64,000 nucleotides of DNA from Allobosea psychrotolerans (GTDB lineage: Bacteria > Pseudomonadota > Alphaproteobacteria > Rhizobiales > Beijerinckiaceae). Shown here piece by piece: positions 28,491 to 35,916 of the stretch. Position 1 is the first letter of the stretch, and each line of letters begins with the position of its first letter. The notes beneath the pieces were generated by a model that made no database searches, had not been told where the DNA came from, and was given only the letters and a program-made list of their open reading frames with translations. The stretch is taken from assembly GCF_002917105.1 (NCBI RefSeq), contig NZ_PQFZ01000002.1, forward strand, positions 310,001-374,000. The letters are read 5' to 3'. Made by a program: the position numbers and the translations under genes.

Positions 28491-28961
28491 TCAGGCCGCG
28501 TCGGCCAGAACCTTCATCGAGACGATCGAGTCGGGATCGCGCACCGGCTCGCCGCGCTTGATCTTGTCGACATTCTCCATGCCTTCAACGACTTCGCCCC
28601 AGACGGTGTACTGCTTGTCGAGGAAGCGGGCATCGTCGAAGACAATGAAGAACTGGCTGTTGGCCGAGTTCGGGTTCTGCGAACGGGCCATCGAGCAGAT
28701 GCCGCGCACATGCGGTTCGGCATTGAACTCGGCCTTCAGGTCGGGCAGGTCCGAGCCGCCGGTGCCGGTGCCATGCGGGCAGCCGACCTGGGCCATGAAG
28801 CCGTCGATGACGCGGTGGAAGACGATGCCGTCATAAAAGCCCTGGCGCGAGAGCGTCTTCAGGCGCTCGACATGGCCGGGAGCCAGGTCGGGGCGCAGCT
28901 TGATGACGACTTTGCCCTTGGTGGTTTCCATGACGAGGGTGTTCTCGGGATCGAGCGACAT
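28491..28961 (-). CDS. ppiB: Cytoplasmic cyclophilin-type peptidyl-prolyl isomerase
   Basis: Speeds cis-trans isomerisation of proline bonds. The 156 residues have no signal peptide and show the cyclophilin core [19 protein letters not shown], with [18 protein letters not shown] and the closing [14 protein letters not shown]. Its ATG shares one base with the stop of the gene before it (TGATG), so it is translationally coupled. It is a close paralogue of the exported cyclophilin two genes upstream. Confidence 0.93.
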   Translation of the reverse strand: MSLDPENTLVMETTKGKVVIKLRPDLAPGHVERLKTLSRQGFYDGIVFHRVIDGFMAQVGCPHGTGTGGSDLPDLKAEFNAEPHVRGICSMARSQNPNSANSQFFIVFDDARFLDKQYTVWGEVVEGMENVDKIKRGEPVRDPDSIVSMKVLADAA

Positions 28962-29605
28962 CAGATCTGCCTTTCTGTGGACGGCGCGCGGCCGTGGAAG
29001 CGAATGGAAAAAGGTCGCCCCGCGATACTCGCTCCGAGCTGCGGCGACAACCTCATCGGTGTGCAATCGCGAACAGCGGCAACCACCGAGTCCGTGAAAC
29101 GCTGGCGCAAGGCCGGGTCGGTCCGCCTGGTTTCCCAGGTTACACGCGGCTGGCCGAAGAGCGAACCGTCTCGGCGCAGGCTGAACCTGACCGTCGCCAT
29201 GACGCCCGTATCGGGACCGTCGATGACGGGCGGATGCCAGCAGCGCCGCAAAGCGGGCGCGATATCGGTGAGACGGGCAAGCGCCTCGCCTTCGAACGGT
29301 TTCGTCGAAGGCGCAAGCCCTCCGGCCACGCCGATCTCGCCGCTGCGCGACTCTCGGGGCGGCCTGATCCCGCGATAGCCGCTGCCCGGCATGTCATCCC
29401 CGCTAAAGGGGCCGCCGATGCCTGGCATGTAGCGCTGCCCCGACTGCGGCGGCAGAATAGGGTTCTGCGAACCGGATGGCGGCGGCAGGACGGGATTTTG
29501 CGAACCGGACGGCGGCGGCAGGCCGAGATCGCGTGTATCCTGCGCAGCGGCCGAGCCGGCCGCCAGCAGCAGGAGACAAGTGAGAGCCGCGCGCAGCATT
29601 GTCAC
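28961..29605 (-). CDS. Secreted protein with proline-rich repeats and a TonB-C-like C-terminal domain
   Basis: No firm family assigned. The 214 residues start with a signal peptide (MLRAALTCLLLLAAGSAAAQD). Three near-identical LPPPSGSQNP units and a flexible segment follow. The C-terminal domain of about 100 residues (ALRRCWHPPVIDG, then VRFSLRRDGSLFGQPRVTW and VVAAVRDCTPMRL) resembles the TonB/TolA C-terminal fold, with two cysteines that could form a disulfide. It is sandwiched between the two cyclophilin genes, overlapping one start by a base. A periplasmic role is likely; the partner is unknown. Confidence 0.7.
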   Translation of the reverse strand: MTMLRAALTCLLLLAAGSAAAQDTRDLGLPPPSGSQNPVLPPPSGSQNPILPPQSGQRYMPGIGGPFSGDDMPGSGYRGIRPPRESRSGEIGVAGGLAPSTKPFEGEALARLTDIAPALRRCWHPPVIDGPDTGVMATVRFSLRRDGSLFGQPRVTWETRRTDPALRQRFTDSVVAAVRDCTPMRLSPQLGASIAGRPFSIRFHGRAPSTERQI

Positions 29606-29640
29606 GGCCCTCCCCTGACTGGCCCTGCTTGTGGTTGGCC

Positions 29641-29668
29641 GTTACTTGGCGTCGGTTACTTGGCGTCG
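29641..29668. repeat. 14-bp tandem duplication over the stop of the exported cyclophilin
   Basis: GTTACTTGGCGTCG occurs twice in a row (29641-29654, 29655-29668). On the minus strand the downstream copy repeats the last codons and TAA of the cyclophilin gene, out of frame. Confidence 0.95.
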
Positions 29669-30201
29669 GCCTGCAGGCGCATGCGGATGATCTTGTCGGG
29701 GTTGGTGACCTGGCCATTGGCCGATTGGCTGCCCTTCTTGATCTTGCGCACGGCGTCCATGCCGGAGACGACCTCGCCGAACAGCGTGTACTGGCCGGTC
29801 AGCGAACCGCAGCCTTCAAAGCAGATGAAGAACTGGGAATTGGCGGAATCCGGCGATTGCGAGCGGGCCATGCCGACCGAGCCGACCTTGTAAGGTGTCG
29901 GGCTGAATTCGGCCGGCAGGTTCGGCAGGTCGGACTTGCCGGTGCCGGTGCCGGTCGGGTCGCCGGTCTGGGCCATGAAGCCGTCGATGACGCGGTGGAA
30001 GACGATGCCGTCATAAAAGCCGCGCTTGGTCAACGCCTTGATCTGCGCGACATGCTTGGGCGCCAGATCGGGCCGCAGCCGGATCGTCACCGGCCCGTCC
30101 TTGGTCTCCAGAACCAGTGTATTGGCCGGGTCCGGCGCCTGGGCCTGGGCCATGCCGAGCGAGGCGATGAGGGCAAGAGCGGCGAGAGAGCTGCGCAGCA
30201 T
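29656..30201 (-). CDS. ppiA: Exported (periplasmic) cyclophilin-type peptidyl-prolyl isomerase
   Basis: Folding catalyst of the cyclophilin family, here with a signal peptide (MLRSSLAALALIASLGMAQAQA), so periplasmic. The 181 residues contain [37 protein letters not shown] and FGEVVSGMDAVRKI. GGAG seven bases before the ATG at 30201 fixes the start, so the longer frame to 30309 is rejected. It heads a minus-strand series of ppiA, the TonB-C-like gene, ppiB and queA, with 50 bp to the second gene. Confidence 0.93.
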   Translation of the reverse strand: MLRSSLAALALIASLGMAQAQAPDPANTLVLETKDGPVTIRLRPDLAPKHVAQIKALTKRGFYDGIVFHRVIDGFMAQTGDPTGTGTGKSDLPNLPAEFSPTPYKVGSVGMARSQSPDSANSQFFICFEGCGSLTGQYTLFGEVVSGMDAVRKIKKGSQSANGQVTNPDKIIRMRLQADAK

Positions 30202-30579
30202 AGACGATCTCCATGGCAACCGGCGGGCCCGGCTGGTCTGGCACTCGCCTAGCGGCATCCTTTGGCCGGAACAAGGCGGGAAAACGCCCCGGATAGAACT
30301 TTGCTGCACTGCACAAGTGCAACACAGAATAAACTTGCAAAAAGATCAGGCTGCGCATGCCTAAAGTGGTGACAGCCCCGTCATAATCCGCTAATCATTC
30401 CGGGCTGGACACGCTTTGCGATTATCGAAGCGTCGCGGACCAGGTCTCGGGAGGAACAAACGCCCGCCTAGTATATGAGTCGCGCGCGATCAGATGCGTG
30501 CCGTTGCTGCGGTAAAAACAGACTTCCAAGGCAAGGCATCGGCCTTGCCTTTTTCTTTTTGAAGTCCAGCACGCGAAGA
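30202..30579. other. 378-bp intergenic region between ppiA and the DUF1467 gene
   Basis: No convincing coding sequence. Near 30300 the minus strand has CTTGTG and TATCCG 16 bases apart, a weak ppiA promoter candidate. The right part, about 30465-30560, holds a plus-strand terminator with no annotated plus-strand gene before it. TAGTAT around 30468-30473 could be a -10 box for a short transcript. A frame opening at 30475 has no stop for 160 codons and is judged non-coding. Confidence 0.4.
30528..30560 (+). terminator. Orphan rho-independent terminator, plus strand
   Basis: AAGGCAAGGC (30528-30537) and GCCTTGCCTT (30542-30551) form a ten-pair stem around ATCG, followed by TTTCTTTTT. The U tract exists only in the plus direction, so it does not serve the minus-strand genes. 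No plus-strand gene precedes it within 5 kb. It may end a small RNA. Confidence 0.8.
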
Positions 30580-30810
30580 CTAGAGGTCGAACTTCGCCCA
30601 GATATACCAGACCAGCGCGAAGACCACCCCGGCGATGACCGAGGTGATCGAGGCCTTCTTGAGCAAGCCTGGAAGGACCGGCGCGCCCGGTTCCGTGCCG
30701 TCCGTGACCTCACCGGCCTCTGCCTGGCTGCGCACACCGAAGGGCAGCACGGCAAACAGCACCGTCCACCAGATCACGAAATAAACGGCGAGCCCGCCGG
30801 CGATGGTCAT
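30580..30810 (-). CDS. DUF1467 family membrane protein
   Basis: Small uncharacterised membrane protein typical of alphaproteobacteria. The 76 residues contain two helices, AVYFVIWWTVLFAVLPFGV and SVIAGVVFALVWYIWAKFDL, joined by a loop with TEPGAPV, the conserved part of this family. Its ATG overlaps the stop of the RidA-like gene by four bases. DUF1467 genes commonly sit close to mce and rnj, as here. Function unknown. Confidence 0.85.
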   Translation of the reverse strand: MTIAGGLAVYFVIWWTVLFAVLPFGVRSQAEAGEVTDGTEPGAPVLPGLLKKASITSVIAGVVFALVWYIWAKFDL

Positions 30811-31214
30811 GAGCGGTCATCCCTTGTCGCATCGCCGGCGAGCGCGATGCAGGAAAAAGCGACGCGCGCCTGCGTCGGCACGCCGAAACGAGCCGTATGG
30901 CGCGCCGGCAACCCGCCGGGAAAATGCTTCACATATTCGGCGTTGCAGGCGGCATAGTCGTCGGGATTGGTGATCAGCATCGAAACCTGCACGACGCGGC
31001 CGAGACTGCTGCCGGCCTCTGCCAGGATCTCGGCGATCTTCGCCAATGCGTTGCGGACCTCCTCGGCCGGCGTATCCCCGCGAAAGACGCCACGCTCGGG
31101 ATCATGCGGCGCCGAATGGCCGGAGACGAAAATCAGGCCACCGGCCCGCGTTGCGGCGCTGAAGGGGCGGGGCGACCCCGCCTCCGGCTCGCCGAAGAAG
31201 GTGATCTCGTCCAT
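30807..31214 (-). CDS. RidA (YjgF/UK114) family protein
   Basis: Member of the RidA superfamily; RidA itself hydrolyses reactive enamine/imine intermediates, but many relatives have other, unknown substrates. The 135 residues include LIFVSGHSAPHDPERGVF, NALAKIAEILAEAGSSLGRV, and the C-terminal PTQARVAFSCIAL, where the arginine corresponds to the substrate-binding Arg of the active subgroup. It lies five bases after mce and overlaps DUF1467. It is an insertion relative to the common mce-DUF1467 neighbours, as far as I recall that order. Confidence 0.85.
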   Translation of the reverse strand: MDEITFFGEPEAGSPRPFSAATRAGGLIFVSGHSAPHDPERGVFRGDTPAEEVRNALAKIAEILAEAGSSLGRVVQVSMLITNPDDYAACNAEYVKHFPGGLPARHTARFGVPTQARVAFSCIALAGDATRDDRS

Positions 31215-31219
31215 CGCGC

Positions 31220-31624
31220 TCAGGCCTGCTCGAGCTCGACGAGCGTGCCGCAGAAATCCTTGGGGTGCAGGAACAGCACCGGCTTGCCATGGGCGCCGAT
31301 ACGCGGCTCTCCGGAGCCGAGAACGCGCGCGCCCGTCGCCTTCAACCGGTCGCGGGCAGCCAGAATGTCGTCGACCTCGTAGCAGATATGATGGATGCCG
31401 CCATCGGGATTGCGCTCGAGGAACTTCGCTACCGGCGAATCAGGCCCCATCGGCTCCAGCAATTCAATCTTGGTGTTCGGCAGTTCCACGAAGACCACGG
31501 TCACACCATGCTCCGGCTGCGGCAGCGGCTGCGAAACCCGCGCGCCCAGCGTATCGCGATAGAGCGCCGTCGAGGCCGCGAGATCCTTCACGGCGATGGC
31601 GACATGGTTGAGGCGTCCGATCAT
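31220..31624 (-). CDS. mce: Methylmalonyl-CoA epimerase
   Basis: Interconverts (2S)- and (2R)-methylmalonyl-CoA between propionyl-CoA carboxylase and methylmalonyl-CoA mutase. The 134-residue glyoxalase-fold protein has the metal-ligand motifs LNHVAIAVKDL, IELLEP, GGIHHICYEVDD and GTLVELEQ. AAGGGAAAG before the ATG at 31624 sets the start; the longer frame runs through a repeat. The mutase and carboxylase are not in the window. Confidence 0.93.
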   Translation of the reverse strand: MIGRLNHVAIAVKDLAASTALYRDTLGARVSQPLPQPEHGVTVVFVELPNTKIELLEPMGPDSPVAKFLERNPDGGIHHICYEVDDILAARDRLKATGARVLGSGEPRIGAHGKPVLFLHPKDFCGTLVELEQA

Positions 31625-31670
31625 GGCTTTCCCTTCATCGAGCTTACCCATCCTGGCTCTGAACCACGCC

Positions 31671-31774
31671 GTCATCCCGGACAAGCTGCGCCGCAGCGCC
31701 GATCCGGGATCCATCGTAGAGCGCAGTTCCCTACGATGGATCCCGGATCTCCGCTTCGCTGCGTCCGGGATGAC
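31671..31774. repeat. REP-like palindromic element, copy 3
   Basis: GTCATCCCGGAC (31671-31682) pairs with GTCCGGGATGAC (31763-31774). Inside, 31701-31719 is the perfect 19-bp complement of 31731-31749. The element lies between rnj and mce on the minus strand and would form a long cruciform-like hairpin. Confidence 0.88.
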
Positions 31775-31803
31775 GCGGTAGTTCCGAGCAAAGTCGTGCC
31801 AGC

Positions 31804-33474
31804 TTAAACCTCGATCACCAGCGCATGCACCAGCGGCTTCTTGCCCCATTCCTCGTTGACGGCGCTGCGCAGGCCGCGCTCCAGCGCATTGCGGAGCGCC
31901 TCGGGATCGCGCCGGCGCGCCTTGGGGATGCCGTCGATCAATTCGGAGACGGCCTCGGCGACATATTCGTCGAAATCGGTGCCGTCGCGCGTCCGCGGTG
32001 GCAGGCCCAGCACCGCGATCTCGGGATCGCCGGCAAGCCCGCCCTTCTCGTCGATAGCGACCGCGACCGAGATCATGCCGGCGAAGGACAGCTTCCGGCG
32101 CTCGGAGATGGTCTTCTCCAGCGCGTTCACCAGCAGCGTACCGTCCTGATAGAGGCGGCCATGCGTGACCTCGTCGACCTTGCTGGCGCCGTCGGCTGTG
32201 ATCGCGACGACATCGCCATTCCCGGCACGCACCACGATCTTGACGCCGAGCCCACGTGCGAAGATGGCGTGCTCCGAGAGATGCAGATCCTCGCCATGGG
32301 CGGGGATGACGATCTTCGGCTTCAGCCAGCCATAAAGCCTGGCCATCTCCTCGCGGCGCGGATGCCCGGAGACATGGACGAGATGGGTGCGGTCGGTGAT
32401 GATCTCGATATTGTCGCGCGCGAGCGCATTCAGGATGTTGCCGACGGCCTTCTCATTGCCGGGAATGGTGCGCGACGAGAAGATCACCCGGTCGCCGGGC
32501 GAGAGCGCGATCTCGGGATGGTCGTCGGAGGCGATGCGCGAGAGCGCCGCGCGCGGTTCGCCCTGGCTGCCAGTGAGCAGCGCCACGACCTTGTCGCGCG
32601 GCAGATAGCCATAGGTGTCGGCCGAGCGGAAGGCCGGGATGCCGTCGAGATAGCCGCATTCGCGCGCGACATCGATGACGCGGTCCATGGCGCGCCCAAC
32701 GACGACGACCTCGCGCTGATCGGCCATCGCAGCCTCGGCGACGGCGCGCAGGCGCGCCACATTCGAGGCGAAGGTGGTGACGGCGACGCGGCCCGGTGCG
32801 GAATGCACCAGTTCCTTCAGCTTGGCTGCGACATCGGCCTCGCTCGGGCTGGTGCCGTCGCGCATGACATTGGTCGAATCGCAGATCAGCGCGAGCACGC
32901 CTTCGTCACCGAGTTCGCGCAGGCGCTTCTCGTCGGTCGGCAGGCCGACCTGCGGCGTCGGGTCGATCTTCCAGTCGCCGGTATGGACGACGAGGCCGAC
33001 CGGGGTGCGGATCGCCAGCGCGTTCGATTCGGGGATCGAATGCGCCACCGGCACGAATTCGATGTCGAAGGGGCCAAGCGTCACCCGGCCGCCCTGCGCC
33101 ACCACATGCATCGGCACCTTGGGCGCGCCCGGCTCGGAGAGCCGGCGCGTCGCCAGGAGGCCGGCGGCGAAGCGCGTGCAATAGACCGGCGCGCGCAGGC
33201 TCGGCCACAAGGCGGCGAGCGCGCCGATATGGTCTTCATGCGCGTGGGTGATGATGATGCCAAGCAGATTGGCGCGCTCTTCGATGATGTAGCGCAGGTC
33301 GGGCAGGATGATGTCGACGCCGGGAACCTCTGGACCGGCGAAGGACAGGCCGCAATCGACCAGGATCCATTTCCGCCGCCCTTCCGGGCCGAACCCGTAG
33401 AGCGCGGCGTTCATGCCGATCTCGCCGAGGCCGCCGAGGGGAACGAAGACGAGTTGATCGCTGGAACGGGTCAC
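31804..33474 (-). CDS. rnj: Ribonuclease J
   Basis: Metallo-beta-lactamase/beta-CASP nuclease with 5'-3' exonuclease and endonuclease activity in RNA processing. The 556 residues have LGGLGEIGMN at the start and the zinc motif His77-Ala-His79-Glu-Asp81-His82. VHTGDWKIDPTP and the beta-CASP part (GSQGEPRAALSRIA, VHVSGHPRREEM) follow, then PAHGEDLHLSEH and a C-terminal domain. I chose the GTG at 33474, with AGGA upstream, because an ATG at 33507 has no ribosome site. It follows birA by 110 bp. Confidence 0.94.
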   Translation of the reverse strand: MTRSSDQLVFVPLGGLGEIGMNAALYGFGPEGRRKWILVDCGLSFAGPEVPGVDIILPDLRYIIEERANLLGIIITHAHEDHIGALAALWPSLRAPVYCTRFAAGLLATRRLSEPGAPKVPMHVVAQGGRVTLGPFDIEFVPVAHSIPESNALAIRTPVGLVVHTGDWKIDPTPQVGLPTDEKRLRELGDEGVLALICDSTNVMRDGTSPSEADVAAKLKELVHSAPGRVAVTTFASNVARLRAVAEAAMADQREVVVVGRAMDRVIDVARECGYLDGIPAFRSADTYGYLPRDKVVALLTGSQGEPRAALSRIASDDHPEIALSPGDRVIFSSRTIPGNEKAVGNILNALARDNIEIITDRTHLVHVSGHPRREEMARLYGWLKPKIVIPAHGEDLHLSEHAIFARGLGVKIVVRAGNGDVVAITADGASKVDEVTHGRLYQDGTLLVNALEKTISERRKLSFAGMISVAVAIDEKGGLAGDPEIAVLGLPPRTRDGTDFDEYVAEAVSELIDGIPKARRRDPEALRNALERGLRSAVNEEWGKKPLVHALVIEV

Positions 33475-33584
33475 TGAATATCCTGACTGGAATATGGATC
33501 GGCGCATGAACGCGGGAGATGTGCGGGAGCCCTACCATGCCGGGCGGCAGGTCTCCATAGCGCGACCGCCCCAATGCGTGTGGT

Positions 33585-34343
33585 TCAGGCCGGCGGGCCG
33601 AAAAACAGATCGCCGGCATCGATGGCGCGGCGGCCCGTGGCGGTCTCCATTTCGAGCCGGCCGGATGGGTCGAGCCCGATGAAGCGCCCTTCGAGCGGGC
33701 CTTCCGGCAGGCGGATCGTGATCGTTTCGCCGAGAAAGGCGGCGCGCTCCAGCCAGGCGGCGCGCGTCGGGCCGAAGCCGCCGGGCTGCTGCCAGGCGCT
33801 GAAGCGGGCAAGCCAGGCCCCGCTGAGCGCCGACAGCACCGCCTCGATGCTTGCAGTCGGCTGGTGCTGCTTCAGGAAACTCGCCGGATAGGGCGTGCCC
33901 TGCGCGCAGGAGACGATGTTGACGCCGAAGCCGATGATCACATTGAGCCGCCCTGCCCGGCTCTCGCCTTCGAGCAGGAGGCCGGCCGTCTTGGCGCGCT
34001 CGATCAGCAGATCGTTGGGCCATTTCAGCGCAAGATCGGGAGCTGTAAGCCCTGTAACGGCCGTTGCAGCGTCATGCAACGCCAATCCGGCAACGAAGCC
34101 GAGCTGCGGTGCAAGCGCCGGCTCGCAAGGCGCGGTCAACAGCAGGCTGACATAGAGATTGCCGGGCGGCGAACTCCATTGCCGGCCATGGCGGCCGCGA
34201 CCGGCGTTCTGGCTGCGCGCCACGATCCAGAGCTTGCCGGCATCGCCCTGGTCGAGCGACCGCCGCGCCTCCTCCATGGTGGAGCCGACTTCGTCGCGGA
34301 CGATCAGACGGTAACCGGCAGCGCGGGCTGCTTCAGAGAGCAT
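33585..34343 (-). CDS. birA: Biotin-[acetyl-CoA-carboxylase] ligase (no DNA-binding domain)
   Basis: Attaches biotin to the carboxyl carrier protein of acetyl-CoA carboxylase and similar enzymes. The 252 residues show the biotinyl-5'-AMP loop GRGRHGRQWSSPPGN, the KWPNDLLI motif, and a small C-terminal SH3-like domain. There is no N-terminal helix-turn-helix, so this is a monofunctional ligase and not a repressor. It follows nuoN, as in other Rhizobiales, but a repeat separates them. Confidence 0.93.
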   Translation of the reverse strand: MLSEAARAAGYRLIVRDEVGSTMEEARRSLDQGDAGKLWIVARSQNAGRGRHGRQWSSPPGNLYVSLLLTAPCEPALAPQLGFVAGLALHDAATAVTGLTAPDLALKWPNDLLIERAKTAGLLLEGESRAGRLNVIIGFGVNIVSCAQGTPYPASFLKQHQPTASIEAVLSALSGAWLARFSAWQQPGGFGPTRAAWLERAAFLGETITIRLPEGPLEGRFIGLDPSGRLEMETATGRRAIDAGDLFFGPPA

Positions 34344-34352
34344 GGATCGCTT

Positions 34353-34466
34353 CCGTCATTCTAGGCCACAGGCCTCGAGTCCAGCCGTTGGCCGGCCCAA
34401 GGACAAGCGCCACGCAGACCCGATATCTCCGTCGAGAGATGCTCGGGTCGAGCCCGAGCATGACGG
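34353..34466. repeat. REP-like palindromic element, copy 4
   Basis: Outer arms CCGTCAT (34353-34359) and ATGACGG (34460-34466). The right end contains a clean hairpin, TGCTCGGG/CCCGAGCA (34440-34460). It lies between nuoN and birA and may shape the 3' end of the nuo transcript. Confidence 0.72.
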
Positions 34467-34475
34467 GAGCTGCAT

Positions 34476-35906
34476 TCAGAACAGCGACTTCGCCGCCGCA
34501 GCCGCCGAATTGAGCAGGGGCGCGGGAGCCAGCGACAGCACCAGCACGAAGGCCGCCGAGATCAGCAGCACGGCGCGCACGCCGATATCGCCCTTCTCGA
34601 AGGCGGGCTTGGCGTCGTCGAAATAGATGATCTTGACCAGGCGCAGATAGTAATAGGCGCCAACCACGCTGGTCACCACCCCGACCACCGCCAGCACATA
34701 GAGCTTGGCCTCGATCGCGGCGAGGAAGACGTAGAACTTCGCCCAGAAGCCGGCCAGAGGCGGAATGCCGGCGAGCGAGAACATCATCATCGACAGCGCA
34801 AACGCCATCCAGGGATTGGTGCGCGAGAGGCCGGCAAGCTCGCTGATGTTCTCGACCGGCTTGCCGTCACGGCGCATCAGCAGGACGCAGGCAAAGGCGC
34901 CCAGCGTCGTCGCCAGATAGATCGCCATATAGACCATGACGCCCTGCACGCCGTTGGCGGTGCCGGCGGCGAGCCCGACCAGCGCATAGCCCATATTGGC
35001 GATCGAGGAATAGGCGAGCAGGCGCTTGATGTTGCTCTGGCCGATCGCCGCAAAGGCGCCCAGCGCCATCGAGGCGATCGCGATGAAGATGATGATCTGC
35101 TGCCAGTCATGCAGCGCGCCCGGGAAGGCGCCGACGAAGACGCGCACCACCATCGCCATCGCCGCCATCTTGGGGGCCGAGGCGAAGAAGGCGGCGACCG
35201 GGGTCGGCGCGCCCTCATAGACGTCGGGCGTCCACATATGGAACGGCACGGCCGAGATCTTGAAGGCGACGCCTGCCGCGATGAAGACGATGCCGAAGAT
35301 CAGCCCGATGCCGGCATGACCGCCATGGGTGGCAGCCGCGATGCCCGGGAAGCTCACCGTGCCGGTGAAGCCGTAGACCAGGGAAGAGCCGTAAAGCAGC
35401 ATGCCCGAGGAGAGCGCGCCGAGGACGAAGTACTTCAGGCCGGCCTCGGTCGACTTCGCATTGTCGCGGTCGAAGGCGGCAACGACGTAGAGCGCCAGCG
35501 ACTGCAATTCCAGGCCGACATAGAGGCTGATCAGATCGTTGGCCGAAATCATCATCATCATGCCGATCGTCGCCAGCACGACGAGGATCGGGAATTCGAA
35601 GCGCATCGAGCCGCTGCGGCGCAGGGCATCGGAAGAGAGCAGAATCGTGGCCGCGGCGCCCAGCAGCGTCAGCACCTTCATGAAGCGGGCGAACCCGTCG
35701 GCGACGAAGCTGCCATTGAAGGTGATGAGCTTGCCCTCGCCCGAGAGCACCAGGACGAGCGCCAGCACGAAGAGCGCGATCGCCGCGCCTTCGAGCAGGC
35801 GCGTCGAACGCTCGCCCTTGATCGCGCCGACCAGCACCATGGCGATGGCGCCGAGCGCGAGGATGATTTCCGGCAGGGCAGGCCCGAGGGCGGGAACGAC
35901 GGTCAT
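34476..35906 (-). CDS. nuoN: NADH-quinone oxidoreductase subunit N
   Basis: Antiporter-like membrane subunit of complex I taking part in proton pumping. From the ATG at 35906 (AAGG upstream) it has 476 residues in about 14 hydrophobic segments. Typical stretches are SLYVGLELQSLALYVVAAFDRD, KYFVLGALSSGMLLYG, and FHMWTPDVYEGAPTPVAAFF, with the buried lysine region AYSSIANMGYALVG. It lies ten bases after nuoM and is the last nuo gene. Confidence 0.95.
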   Translation of the reverse strand: MTVVPALGPALPEIILALGAIAMVLVGAIKGERSTRLLEGAAIALFVLALVLVLSGEGKLITFNGSFVADGFARFMKVLTLLGAAATILLSSDALRRSGSMRFEFPILVVLATIGMMMMISANDLISLYVGLELQSLALYVVAAFDRDNAKSTEAGLKYFVLGALSSGMLLYGSSLVYGFTGTVSFPGIAAATHGGHAGIGLIFGIVFIAAGVAFKISAVPFHMWTPDVYEGAPTPVAAFFASAPKMAAMAMVVRVFVGAFPGALHDWQQIIIFIAIASMALGAFAAIGQSNIKRLLAYSSIANMGYALVGLAAGTANGVQGVMVYMAIYLATTLGAFACVLLMRRDGKPVENISELAGLSRTNPWMAFALSMMMFSLAGIPPLAGFWAKFYVFLAAIEAKLYVLAVVGVVTSVVGAYYYLRLVKIIYFDDAKPAFEKGDIGVRAVLLISAAFVLVLSLAPAPLLNSAAAAAKSLF

Positions 35907-35916
35907 CGGGCCAACC

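Noticed and set aside
30421..30480. Signal recognition particle RNA
   Set aside because: ACCAGGTC followed by GGGAGGAAC recalls the SRP RNA tip, but the conserved GGAAGGAAGCAGCC-type loop and the flanking helix are missing.
30475..30957. Plus-strand open frame starting at 30475 with GGGAGG upstream
   Set aside because: The ribosome-like GGGAGG is too far from the ATG. The frame reads straight through the terminator and then opposite two real genes; no similarity to a known protein.
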